A DNA stretch of 42,398 bases, from the NCBI GenBank assembly GCA_937901435.1, contig CALGTJ010000206.1, positions 1 to 42,398 of the forward strand. The letters are read 5' to 3'. The DNA comes from an uncultured Rhodobacter sp. Lineage in GTDB: Bacteria; Pseudomonadota; Alphaproteobacteria; Rhodobacterales; Rhodobacteraceae. Below, piece after piece: positions 24,117 through 32,521 of the stretch (position 1 is the first letter of the stretch; each line of letters opens with the position of its first letter). Below the pieces are notes generated by a model. The model did not search any database. It saw only the letters and a list, made by a program, of their open reading frames with translations, and was not told the DNA's origin. The translations under genes were made by a program, and so were the position numbers.

Positions 24117-25828
24117 GCGACGATGACGGTAGACAAGACCAAGGCATTCGCGGCGGACTGACCAACTACGGCGACAAGGATTTCGCCCTCTATTTGCGCA
24201 GTTCCTTCGCCCGCTCTATGGGGCTGTCCAAGGAGATGCTGCGCAAGCCGATTGTCGGGATCGCAGAGACCGGATCAGGCTTTAACAACTGCCACCGCAC
24301 CATGCCCGAACTGGTCGAGGCGGTGTCGCGCGGCATTCTGGCGGCAGGCGCACTGCCGCGGCCCTTTCCGACCGTGTCTTTGGGTGAGGTCTTTCTGAAC
24401 CCCACCAGCATGGTTTACCGCAACCTCATGTCCATGGACACAGAGGAAATGCTGCGCGCCCAGCCAATGGACGCCGTCGTGCTGATCGGCGGCTGTGACA
24501 AGACCGTGCCCGCGCAACTGATGGGCGCGGCCTCTGCCAATATCCCCGCCGTGCAACTGGTGACGGGGCCAATGATGACCGGACGCCATCGCGGCGAACG
24601 CCTTGGTGCCTGCACCGATTGCCGCCGCTTCTGGGGCAAGTTCCGCGCAGGCGAGGTGGAACGCGACGAGATCGATGTGATCGAAGGTCGCCTTGCCACC
24701 ACCGCAGGCACCTGCGCCGTGATGGGCACCGCCAGCACCATGGCCTGCATCGCGGAAACTCTTGGCATGGCCCTGCCCGGATCTGCCGCCATTCCTGCCG
24801 TGCATTCGGATCGTCTGGTCGCCGCAGAATACAGCGGGCGCACAGCGGTCGAACTGATCACCTCGCAGCGTCGGCCCAGCGATATCATCACACAGCATTC
24901 GGTCGAAAACGCCTTTCGCGTGTTGATGGCGATCAGCGGGTCGACCAATGCCATCGTGCATCTGACCGCTGTCGCGGGGCGGCTGGGCATTCGCATCCCC
25001 GATGCGCGCCTCAACCAGATCTCGGACGAAACCCCCGTGCTGGTCGATCTCAAGCCCGTGGGCGACGGCTATATGGAAGACTTCTTTGCCGCGGGTGGCG
25101 TGGGTGCTGTGATGCGCGAGATCCGTCATTTGCTGCACCTCGATACCATCGACGTCAATGGCCTGACACTTGGCGACCGTCTGGAACCTGAAATGGATTG
25201 GGTCGACCGCCGTGTGATCCGTGCCTTTGACGATCCGGTCAGCCGTGAGGGCGGATTGATCGCGCTGAACGGCAACCTTGCCCCCGATGGTGCGATCTTC
25301 AAACGCGCCGCCGCCACGCCCGCGTTGTTCGAAACCGAAGGCCGTGCGGTCGTGTTCGAGGGGTTAGAGGATCTGGCAAAACGCGTCGATGACCCGGATC
25401 TGGACATTGTGGCTGGCGATATCATGGTGCTGAAGAACGCCGGGCCCATCGCTGCCGGGATGCCTGAGGCAGGCTATTTGCCGATCCCCAAGAAACTGGC
25501 CCGCCAAGGCGTCAAGGATATGGTGCGAATATCGGACGCGCGGATGTCAGGCACCGCCTTTGGCACAATTGTCCTGCATATCTCGCCAGAGGCTGGCGTC
25601 GGCGGTCCGCTGGCGGCGGTGCGAAACGGCGATATCATCCGCCTGTCGGTGGCCGAAAAACGCATCGACCTGCAAGTTTCTGCCGAAGAAATCACCCGCC
25701 GACTGGCAGAAGTGCCAAAACGCGGGGGGCATTCCCGTGGCTATCGCGCGCTTTACGAGAGGTCTGTCCTGCAAGCGCCCAAGGGCTGTGATTTTGACTT
25801 TCTGACAGAGTCCGGGACGGGGAAATAG
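24113..25828 (+). CDS. IlvD/Edd-family dehydratase, sugar-acid type
   Basis: This 571-residue iron-sulfur dehydratase turns a sugar acid into a 2-keto-3-deoxy acid, or dihydroxy acids into 2-oxo acids. The cluster-binding Cys residues are visible in GFNNCHRTMPE (about residue 60), GGCDKTVPAQ (about 128) and GTCAVMGTASTM (about 200). The C-terminal domain has ARMSGTAFGTIVLHISPEAGVGG, where the catalytic Ser region lies. The length and the GACTDCRRFW insertion fit the aldonic-acid branch (arabinonate, xylonate, galactonate) better than branched-chain IlvD, but this is not certain. The aldolase-family gene at 1832 could act on such a product. Confidence 0.9.
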   Translation: MSDDDGRQDQGIRGGLTNYGDKDFALYLRSSFARSMGLSKEMLRKPIVGIAETGSGFNNCHRTMPELVEAVSRGILAAGALPRPFPTVSLGEVFLNPTSMVYRNLMSMDTEEMLRAQPMDAVVLIGGCDKTVPAQLMGAASANIPAVQLVTGPMMTGRHRGERLGACTDCRRFWGKFRAGEVERDEIDVIEGRLATTAGTCAVMGTASTMACIAETLGMALPGSAAIPAVHSDRLVAAEYSGRTAVELITSQRRPSDIITQHSVENAFRVLMAISGSTNAIVHLTAVAGRLGIRIPDARLNQISDETPVLVDLKPVGDGYMEDFFAAGGVGAVMREIRHLLHLDTIDVNGLTLGDRLEPEMDWVDRRVIRAFDDPVSREGGLIALNGNLAPDGAIFKRAAATPALFETEGRAVVFEGLEDLAKRVDDPDLDIVAGDIMVLKNAGPIAAGMPEAGYLPIPKKLARQGVKDMVRISDARMSGTAFGTIVLHISPEAGVGGPLAAVRNGDIIRLSVAEKRIDLQVSAEEITRRLAEVPKRGGHSRGYRALYERSVLQAPKGCDFDFLTESGTGK

Positions 25829-25964
25829 ATCGCGGTGCCCGTAGTCGCTATGGGTGCTGATCGTATGAGTGTAAACCATACCCCGTTCGTTACACTTGAG
25901 TGATTAAAAGTTGAGCCACGTCCTGCAACCGGACAACAGTTCAAACCGATTTAAGGACAGTCAA

Positions 25965-26414
25965 ATGCATGTAGCGCATTACAACGTGGCCCGGCTCAAG
26001 GAATTGCCCGGTCACCCCGCCGTTGCGGACTTCATCGACAATGCGCCAAAGGTCAACGCGGTGGCAGAGCGGAGTCCGGGATTTGTATGGCGGCTTGATG
26101 ACACCGCCGCGACGGTCCCCGGCGCAGGGACGTTTCAGGCCATATCAGGCGACCCCTATCTGGCGATTTCTCTGTCCGTCTGGGAAACCGCCGAGGCCTT
26201 GCAGAATTACGTCAACAAAACCGTCCACGGGGCCTTCTTGCGTCGGCGCACAGAATGGTTTGAGCCCTCAGAGGGACCAAATTTTGTGATATGGCCTGTC
26301 TCTGTGGGCCACATCCCCAGCTTGCAGGAAGGCGAAGCGCGGCTGATGGAACTTGCCTCCTCAGGGACTGGTCCAGGCGCTTTTGATTTTCAGTACATAG
26401 CTGCCAACAGCTGA
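25965..26414 (+). CDS. DUF3291 domain protein
   Basis: This 149-residue protein begins MHVAHYNVARLKELPGHPAV, with a later PGFVWRL and AISLSVWETAEALQNYV, then GAFLRRRTEWFE. This is the pattern of DUF3291 proteins, which are related to antibiotic-biosynthesis-monooxygenase-like dimeric barrels. AAGGACAG before ATG 25965 sets the start; the frame is open 18 codons further up without a ribosome site. It stands alone, 136 bases after the dehydratase gene. No function is known for the family. Confidence 0.85.
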   Translation: MHVAHYNVARLKELPGHPAVADFIDNAPKVNAVAERSPGFVWRLDDTAATVPGAGTFQAISGDPYLAISLSVWETAEALQNYVNKTVHGAFLRRRTEWFEPSEGPNFVIWPVSVGHIPSLQEGEARLMELASSGTGPGAFDFQYIAANS

Positions 26415-26514
26415 GTTGCATTCAGCAACAGCCCGCGCCCAGCGGACGGCCCTTGCCAAAATGATTTGCCCCCGAATTGTCCTTGGTCACAGACACGTGC
26501 TTGAGAAACAGCGA

Positions 26515-27873
26515 CTATCGCGCGCCGCCCCCATCGCGGATCCAGCCAAAATAATCCGGGCTGCCCATCTGCCCGCCTTTCAGCGCCAGTTCCAGACCGT
26601 CCATCTCTCCGACAGCGTGCGCCTTGAACAAGGCAGCACCCGGGATGGTCGGGGCAAGGGCGGAGAGCGCGAAAATGCCAAGCTGGCGAGTGGCATAGCC
26701 AGAAGTGTCACCCCCTGAAACGACGGCGCGACGGATATTGCCCTGTTTGAGGGTCGTGGCCAAAACCTCGCCCAGCGCGGTGCCGATGGTTTCATTAATC
26801 GCGCCGATGTCTTTACCCGACGCCGCCTGTTTGAACCGGGCCACGGCGGGATCATCCGGGCCTCCTGCGGTGTAAATCAAGGGGTCTTGGCCCTGCGCCA
26901 AGGCTGTGAGCGCCATTTTTGTGACCCGCACCTTCTCTGCCGCTAAAGTGGCGACGTCGGCACAGGCGCTGGTTGCATCAAAGGGAATGCAGGCAAAGCC
27001 ATTGTCACGCGACCACGCGATCTGATCGGCGGTTGTGGGCGAGACGGAGCCAGAGACTGTGACCATACCTTTGGCCCGCCCGGCACTGCGCGGGGCCTCT
27101 GCTGGCGTCAACACTCCGGTTGCGATCCAATGGGCCACCAGCGCATATTCAACGCCCTGCGAGCCCACCACAAAGGGGTTGCGCGTGCGGTTATGCCAAA
27201 GGAACCGCCCCACTTGTGCCTCTGATATCAAGTCGACGCAATCGAGCGTAACGGCGCGGATACGGGTCTGGTCACCCGGTTCTGATACCAGCGATTCTGA
27301 TGCGAGATCTTCCAGCGAAGCCAGGGAAATATCCAGCCGATCTGACTGTTTCGCGATATGGCGCGCCACATCGGACTCGGTCATCGGCGTCACCGGATGG
27401 CGCGCCATAACGGGGTGGCGATCCAGCCGATAGACGACGTCGCCCAACCCGGCAAAAAGATGACCATACACTTGATAGCGCCGCATCTGGGGGGCGGCGA
27501 CCAGCACTGGAACGACTTCGGGGACGAAATGATTTGCGGCGATTTCTATCGCACGGCCAATCGACCCGATGTGAGGCGAAGAGTCCAGCGTCGAGCAAAT
27601 CTTGTAGTGGGCAATCGCAGGGCTCAGGGCTGCCAGCGCGTCGAAAACCGCAGGCAATTCCCGGTCCATCCACGCTGGTGATTTCGACCGCGCCGTCGAG
27701 GCAATTCCAATCGCGCGCAGATCCGGATAACGGGCAAGCTGAGTGGGCGTTGGGATGTCGAGGAACAGCATTGCGGGCAGACCAGCGAAGGCCAGAACCT
27801 CCATCACCGCCGCCGCGCCGGTAAAGTCATCGCCGTACCACGCCAGATCTACCTTGCCGGTTGTTTTGATCAT
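26515..27873 (-). CDS. oiaK: Four-carbon acid sugar kinase family (DUF1537), probable 3-oxo-isoapionate kinase
   Basis: This 452-residue kinase belongs to the OtnK/DtnK/OiaK family. The N-terminal domain starts WYGDDFTGAAAVMEVLA (acid-sugar binding), and the C-terminal nucleotide-binding domain has AVVSGGDTSGYA and KGGQMGSPDYFGWI, the conserved ATP-binding elements. The family phosphorylates four- or five-carbon sugar acids. I prefer the 3-oxo-isoapionate assignment because the divergent gene looks like D-apionate oxidoisomerase, and a lactonase and Gfo/Idh dehydrogenase of the apiose type follow. Alternatives are 3-oxo-tetronate or threonate kinase. ATG 27873 is chosen; an open frame of 56 more codons covers the shared promoter. 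Confidence 0.82.
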   Translation of the reverse strand: MIKTTGKVDLAWYGDDFTGAAAVMEVLAFAGLPAMLFLDIPTPTQLARYPDLRAIGIASTARSKSPAWMDRELPAVFDALAALSPAIAHYKICSTLDSSPHIGSIGRAIEIAANHFVPEVVPVLVAAPQMRRYQVYGHLFAGLGDVVYRLDRHPVMARHPVTPMTESDVARHIAKQSDRLDISLASLEDLASESLVSEPGDQTRIRAVTLDCVDLISEAQVGRFLWHNRTRNPFVVGSQGVEYALVAHWIATGVLTPAEAPRSAGRAKGMVTVSGSVSPTTADQIAWSRDNGFACIPFDATSACADVATLAAEKVRVTKMALTALAQGQDPLIYTAGGPDDPAVARFKQAASGKDIGAINETIGTALGEVLATTLKQGNIRRAVVSGGDTSGYATRQLGIFALSALAPTIPGAALFKAHAVGEMDGLELALKGGQMGSPDYFGWIRDGGGAR

Positions 27874-27891
27874 GTCGTTTTTGGGCCCCGC

Positions 27892-27935
27892 TTGACGGTC
27901 TGATATGGTTAGTATCTTATCATACCAGTTGTCAA
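27892..27935. promoter_or_regulatory. Divergent promoter/operator between oiaK and apnO
   Basis: TTGACG (27892-27897) with TCTTAT 17 bases on could drive apnO. A perfect TTGACA on the minus strand (27930-27935) faces oiaK, though its -10 is unclear. Between them lies an imperfect inverted repeat with outer arms TGGT (27906-27909) and ACCA (27924-27927). Binding here, probably by the FCD GntR protein at 28879, would block both promoters. Confidence 0.5.
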
Positions 27936-27982
27936 TTTCCAGCAGGCCGATGCGCCACGGGAAAAGTCGAAAGGGACGCGGA

Positions 27983-28810
27983 ATGATGAAACTGGCCTTG
28001 TTTGGTGCCGGGGGCAAAATGGGCGTGCGCCTGTCGCGCAACCTGTTGAATTCTGACTTTGACGTCGCTCATGTCGAGGTCTCGCCAGAAGGACGTGCGC
28101 GGTTGCACGACGAGCTGGGGCTGGACTGTCAGGATGCAGACAGCGCGCTGGAAAACGCGCGCGTTGTGGTGCTGGCCGTGCCGGATACGGTGATCGGCAA
28201 GGTCGCAGCGGCAATCATCGACAAGGTGCCCTCTGGTGCGATGGTCGTTTGCCTCGATGCCGCCGCGCCCTTTGCCGGGCACCTGCCAAAGCGGGCCGAT
28301 GTGACCTATTTCGTCAGCCACCCCTGCCATCCGCCGATCTTTAACGATGAAACCGAAATGGCCGCGAAAAAGGACTACTTTGGCGGCATCGCTGCACGCC
28401 AAGGCATTGTGAACGCGCTGATGCAGGGACCGGAAGAGGACTACGACCTTGGCGAAAAGGTCGGCAAGACGATCTTTGCCCCTGTCGCGCGCTCGCACAG
28501 GGTCACGGTCGAACAGATGGCGTTGCTGGAACCCGGCCTGTCCGAAACGGTCTGCGCCTCGTTGCTGGATGTGATGCGCGAAGCGATGGACGAGGTTGTC
28601 GCACGGGGCGTGCCCGCAGAGGCCGCACGCGATTTCCTGTTGGGTCATATGAACATTCTGGGGGCTGTGATTTTCAAAGAGGTGGACGGCGTGTTTTCGG
28701 ATGCCTGCAACAAGGCGATCGAGTTTGGCAAGCCAGTGCTGATGCGCGACGACTGGAAACGGGTTTTTGAACCCGAAGAGATCGCCGCCAGCATTCAGCG
28801 AATTACCTGA
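27983..28810 (+). CDS. apnO: Probable D-apionate oxidoisomerase (6-phosphogluconate dehydrogenase-like fold)
   Basis: This 275-residue NAD-dependent enzyme begins MMKLALFGAGGKMGVRLSRNLL, a Rossmann start. It continues with VLAVPDTVIGKVAAAI, LDAAAPFAGHLP, and the distinctive YFVSHPCHPPIFNDET with two His and a Cys. The C-terminal helical part has ARDFLLGHMNILGAVIFKE. I recognise this pattern as the ApnO family, which oxidises and rearranges D-apionate to 3-oxo-isoapionate. It is divergent from the kinase that would use this product. ATG 27983 or 27986 (tandem Met) may be the start. The GntR gene follows on the same strand. Confidence 0.8.
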   Translation: MMKLALFGAGGKMGVRLSRNLLNSDFDVAHVEVSPEGRARLHDELGLDCQDADSALENARVVVLAVPDTVIGKVAAAIIDKVPSGAMVVCLDAAAPFAGHLPKRADVTYFVSHPCHPPIFNDETEMAAKKDYFGGIAARQGIVNALMQGPEEDYDLGEKVGKTIFAPVARSHRVTVEQMALLEPGLSETVCASLLDVMREAMDEVVARGVPAEAARDFLLGHMNILGAVIFKEVDGVFSDACNKAIEFGKPVLMRDDWKRVFEPEEIAASIQRIT

Positions 28811-28824
28811 GGGCCTACAGGCGC

Positions 28825-28866
28825 AAAACAGATCCGAAACAGACCAGAAACAGACCAGAAACAGAA
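28825..28866 (+). repeat. Short 11-base direct repeats
   Basis: GAAACAGACCA occurs twice in tandem (28836-28846, 28847-28857), followed by a partial copy (28858-28865) and preceded by a degenerate one (28825-28835). They lie between the apnO stop and the GntR start. Eleven bases is one helical turn, so all copies face one side of the DNA; this may be chance slippage. Confidence 0.7.
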
Positions 28867-28878
28867 GCGGGCGCAGCC

Positions 28879-29634
28879 TTGCCCCCGCACCCCAACGACA
28901 GGCGGATCGAGATAGACAAACCCGGCCCCCTAGAGACAAAGATCACCCGGCTGAAGCTGTCGGATCAGGTCTATGAACGCCTGCGCGACATGGTTGCCAG
29001 CGGCGAATTGGCCGCCGGCGATCATGTGCCCTCGGAACGGGTTCTGATGGATCGGTTCGGGGTGGGTCGCCCGGCGGTCCGAGAGGCGTTGCAGGCCATG
29101 CAGAACAAGGGGCTGATCACGATCAGTCATGGCGAACGCAGTCGGGTCAATGCGTTGACAGCCGGGATCGCCTTCAACCAACTCGATGATATAGCACAGC
29201 TTTTATTGTCCAGTGAGCCCGCCAATATCGATCATCTCAAACAGGTCCGTCACATCCTTGAACTGGGCACAGTGCGTATCGCCGCCCACCTGTGTACGGC
29301 CCAAGACCATAGCGATCTGCGCAGCCTGATCGAGGCACAGCGCGTGCAATTGGGCAAGGCAGAGGCCTTTGTGAAGGCCGATATCGCCTTTCATTGTCGG
29401 CTGGCCAAGATCACCGCCAATCCGCTGATTGAGGCAATCACCCAGATGATGCTGACCTGGCTGTTTGACCATCATGCCGATCTGTTGCTGTGGTCCGGGC
29501 GCGAAGAAACAACGCTGGCCGAACATAGCCGCCTTGCCGATGCGCTGAAGGACAATGACGCAGATCAGGCGCAAACCGCCATGCAGGATCACCTGAACCG
29601 CTCGCAAGAACGCTTTGCTACGCCCTCTGCGTAA
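28879..29634 (+). CDS. GntR-family regulator, FadR subfamily (NanR-like)
   Basis: This 251-residue regulator has a winged helix at residues about 25-90 (VPSERVLMDRFGVGRPAVREALQAMQ, and the wing with ISHGERSRVNAL) and an FCD domain ending with the HSRLADALKDNDADQAQTAM helix. The FCD metal pattern is seen in DIAFHCRLAKITAN. It begins with TTG at 28879; I see no in-frame ATG or GTG in a better place, and the ribosome site is weak. It lies 68 bases after apnO and overlaps the convergent apnL by 17 bases. It is the natural regulator of the apiose/apionate genes; the ligand is unknown. Confidence 0.88.
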   Translation: MPPHPNDRRIEIDKPGPLETKITRLKLSDQVYERLRDMVASGELAAGDHVPSERVLMDRFGVGRPAVREALQAMQNKGLITISHGERSRVNALTAGIAFNQLDDIAQLLLSSEPANIDHLKQVRHILELGTVRIAAHLCTAQDHSDLRSLIEAQRVQLGKAEAFVKADIAFHCRLAKITANPLIEAITQMMLTWLFDHHADLLLWSGREETTLAEHSRLADALKDNDADQAQTAMQDHLNRSQERFATPSA

Positions 29635-31357
29635 GGCTCCAGCCGTAGGGTGACAAAAGACCGTTCGCCTGAGGCGTCAGATTGGCGCGCAGCACTGCAC
29701 TTCCGACTTCGAGATGCGCAATACCGTCTTTGATGTCCGCGCGATACACTCTTTTTCCGGCAAGACTGGCAAGGGTGCGCAAAGGTGTCGCCAGTGGATA
29801 GGCCTCGCCCGCACCAATCACTCCACGCGGTCCATAAAGCGCCGCAGGCGTCCAAACCTCGACATTGGCATTGGCAAGCGCCGTCGCCAGCCCGATCACA
29901 TAGGCCGCCCCGAACTGCGCGTGATGACGCGGGTCATCATCGGTCATGCACAGGCGGTGTTGGTGCGGGTTGGGGATTGTGCGACTGCCGTAGGGGTTCT
30001 GGCGCATGGCGATGGTCGCAGGGCCAATGCGATAGGGTTTTGTTCCGATGATCGCACGAACAGAGCGGGTGATATGGGGGATCGCCTCTAGGGTTTCCAT
30101 CACCGACACATCATCCGCGGCATGCACGATGGGGCAAAGACCGTGACTGACAAAATCCAGCAATTCGACAGGCGGGCGTTTGCGGTTAAACTCTGTGAAC
30201 AGACTGACCATGCCGCCCCCGTGCAGCATATCGGGAAAGACCTCGCCTGCGAAGGTGTGGATCTCTTCCAGTGGCGGGCACGCTGGCCATTCCGACCCCG
30301 GAGGCGTCGACTGGCGATCCACAGAGGGGCAGATCAGAACCGAGTCAGGCGCAAACCGGGCAAAATCAATGTAGGCGGACAACTCGACCAGCTCTGCCTG
30401 CATGTCGTCAGAGCCGTCGCAAATAAATTCCAGATCAAAGTGGGTCTGGAAACACGACATCTGCGCCAGAACAAAGGCCTCTATCTGCGCCTCGACATCC
30501 CCCAATGTCGCGTCCAGATGACACAGCAGACGTTGAGGGCGAATGACCTCGAGATCGTCGGGGTGATCGATCAAACGCTGCGCATCATGCGGCGTGATCA
30601 CCAAGGCCATCTGCGGAAAGCGTGCAGGGGGCAGCGAGATTTGTGGCCTCTGATACGCAGGCTTGTCACTGGGGGTCCATGTCAAATGTACCGCCTGCTC
30701 GACCCTGTCCCCATCCGCGATCTCATAAGGCCAGGGCAGCGCAAGGGGGCGATTATACGTCTTATACGACGCATCCCCCCATTGTCGCTGATCCTCCATT
30801 TCGAACGTGTCACCGTCAAAGCGGCACGAGACCAGCATCTCGCCCGCCTGATGGGTCAGCGCGGCAATATCCATAAATGGCTGCCATGGCGCGATGAGAT
30901 AAGGGAACACCGAGTCCTCGATGCTACCGTCGCTATGGGTGACCTGCACCGGCGCACCCGCGACACCCCGGATCGGATGCAGAACGGTAAAACCCGCGCG
31001 GTTTGTTTCGAACGCGCCCGTCGCATAACCGCTGGCGGACATGGTCAGCCCCTTGGCACTGGCAGAAATACGGATATCCACGTCCAGCATGGTCCCGTGG
31101 CTGGTGTAGCGCGCATGATATGCAATCGAAATCTGGTCATCGTTCTGATCGATCACCTGATCCGTTATCTGGGGGTCCAGCGTGCCCCAGTCCCGGTCCC
31201 GCACCAGAAAAGCGATGCCCCGGATCCCCTCGACTCCATTCACCATGATGTGACGCAGCGCACCGACTTCAAGAGTAAAGGACAGCCCGGCAACCCCTAA
31301 AACCTCTTGCGGGGCGGGTTGGGATGTTGTGCCAAAGAGGGTCAGTGCATCACTCAT
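29618..31357 (-). CDS. apnL: Probable D-apionate lactonase
   Basis: This 579-residue protein has no signal peptide. The N-terminal third (LEVGALRHIMVNGVEGIRGIAFLVRDRDW onward) is beta-rich and ends near SYKTYNRPLALPWPYEI. A central part with segments such as RLLCHLDA, SVLICPSV, GGMVSLFTEFNRKRP and IVHAADDVSVMETL reads like a TIM barrel. The C-terminus is a short beta domain (AHLEVGSAVLRANLTPQANGLL). This architecture, the length near 580 and the gene neighbours fit D-apionate lactonase, which opens D-apionolactone to D-apionate. The start overlaps the apsD stop by 4 bases. Confidence 0.78.
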   Translation of the reverse strand: MSDALTLFGTTSQPAPQEVLGVAGLSFTLEVGALRHIMVNGVEGIRGIAFLVRDRDWGTLDPQITDQVIDQNDDQISIAYHARYTSHGTMLDVDIRISASAKGLTMSASGYATGAFETNRAGFTVLHPIRGVAGAPVQVTHSDGSIEDSVFPYLIAPWQPFMDIAALTHQAGEMLVSCRFDGDTFEMEDQRQWGDASYKTYNRPLALPWPYEIADGDRVEQAVHLTWTPSDKPAYQRPQISLPPARFPQMALVITPHDAQRLIDHPDDLEVIRPQRLLCHLDATLGDVEAQIEAFVLAQMSCFQTHFDLEFICDGSDDMQAELVELSAYIDFARFAPDSVLICPSVDRQSTPPGSEWPACPPLEEIHTFAGEVFPDMLHGGGMVSLFTEFNRKRPPVELLDFVSHGLCPIVHAADDVSVMETLEAIPHITRSVRAIIGTKPYRIGPATIAMRQNPYGSRTIPNPHQHRLCMTDDDPRHHAQFGAAYVIGLATALANANVEVWTPAALYGPRGVIGAGEAYPLATPLRTLASLAGKRVYRADIKDGIAHLEVGSAVLRANLTPQANGLLSPYGWSLTQRA

Positions 31358-32370
31358 ATATCAACCAGATCCACGGTTTTTCCTGTCGCGGCTGACAGAT
31401 AAGCCGCCTCGACCAAGGCCAGCGTCTTTAGGTTATCCACACCACAGGTGGCCGGCACCGCGCCAGCCGCAAGACAATCGACAAAATGCTGCTGAATGAT
31501 CTGCACGCTTTCCTGAATATTGTGCCAAGGCCGCTCTGCCCACGTCAACAGAGGCGGCGAAACATCGGTCTGCACAGCGCCCTCTGTCTGAACAATCAAC
31601 CTGTACCCTGCCTCAAGCCGCAGAGTACCCAAAGTGCCGTCGATTTCCAACAGAGTCTCTGGGAAAGTTTCGGGCTGACGACGCGTCGCATAGGAACAAT
31701 CGACAACGCTGGTCACGCCGGTTTCGTGGCTCAGCAGCATCGTTGCGACATCCTCGCCCTTGATGGCCGGATTGACGCGGCGGGTGGTGGCGCTGATCCG
31801 GGCGACATCCCCAAAGAAAGCACGCGCGATATCAAGGATATGTATGCCGAGATCCTCGATGATAAACCGCTCTCCTTCGGCCAGATAGGGCTGACCGGAA
31901 AACACGTCATAGCCAGAGCGAAAGCTGACCCGGCCAAAGAACGGCGTGCCGATTGTGCCCGAGTGAACCACCTGCAATGCCTTTTGAATAGCCGATTGCC
32001 AGCGGAAATTTTCATGCACCATTAGGGTCTTGCCCGCCGCCTGCACCGCCGCGACCATGGCGCGCGCGTCTTCCATCGTCTCGGCAAAGGGCTTTTGGCA
32101 GATGATATGCACTCCGGCGCGTGCGGCCATCTCGACCAAGGGGCGGTGCGAGGGCGCGGTGGTGGCAATATCGACGAAATCCAAACCGCCACCGGCAAAC
32201 ATCTGGGCTGCATCACTATAAGTCCGGCCAATGCCAAAGGCTTTGGCGCTCGTGCCAAGCCGCCCGGCATCGCGATCACACAGGGCGACAATCTCTGCCC
32301 CCGCGATATCGCGCCACGCGTGCAATTGGTTCTGCGCAAAGAACCCGCAGCCAATCAATGCGCCTTTCAT
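31354..32370 (-). CDS. apsD: Gfo/Idh/MocA-family oxidoreductase, probable D-apiose dehydrogenase
   Basis: This is a 338-residue NAD(P)-dependent dehydrogenase. The Rossmann start is MKGALIGCGFFAQNQLHAW, the signature CQKPFAETMEDA carries the catalytic lysine region, and IEDLGIHILDIARAFFG holds the conserved His and Asp. AGGAGAG lies just upstream of ATG 32370. As first gene of an operon with apnL it would oxidise D-apiose to D-apionolactone. A generic sugar dehydrogenase role cannot be excluded from sequence alone, so the substrate rests mainly on the neighbours. Confidence 0.72.
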   Translation of the reverse strand: MKGALIGCGFFAQNQLHAWRDIAGAEIVALCDRDAGRLGTSAKAFGIGRTYSDAAQMFAGGGLDFVDIATTAPSHRPLVEMAARAGVHIICQKPFAETMEDARAMVAAVQAAGKTLMVHENFRWQSAIQKALQVVHSGTIGTPFFGRVSFRSGYDVFSGQPYLAEGERFIIEDLGIHILDIARAFFGDVARISATTRRVNPAIKGEDVATMLLSHETGVTSVVDCSYATRRQPETFPETLLEIDGTLGTLRLEAGYRLIVQTEGAVQTDVSPPLLTWAERPWHNIQESVQIIQQHFVDCLAAGAVPATCGVDNLKTLALVEAAYLSAATGKTVDLVDI

Positions 32371-32521
32371 CTGCGCTCTCCTGTTTGCATTTTGGTTTGT
32401 CAGATGAACCACCACACAGCCTGCGATGGCAAGACTTTTGATGACGCTCCGCGCGGTCCGGCTGGAAAAAGCTGCAAATCCCGGTGCATGACATATAAGA
32501 CGAAAAACAGAGGGGGTCGAG

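Noticed and set aside
24275..25138. A 287-codon minus-strand open frame inside the dehydratase gene
   Set aside because: The plus-strand protein has all IlvD/Edd cluster-binding motifs; the antisense frame has none.
26416..26718. A 100-codon plus-strand frame after the DUF3291 gene
   Set aside because: Most of it overlaps the kinase gene in antisense, it has no ribosome site, and the unique part is short.
28825..28866. Possible CRISPR-like repeats
   Set aside because: The units are 11 bases, directly adjacent and without spacers, and there are no cas genes.
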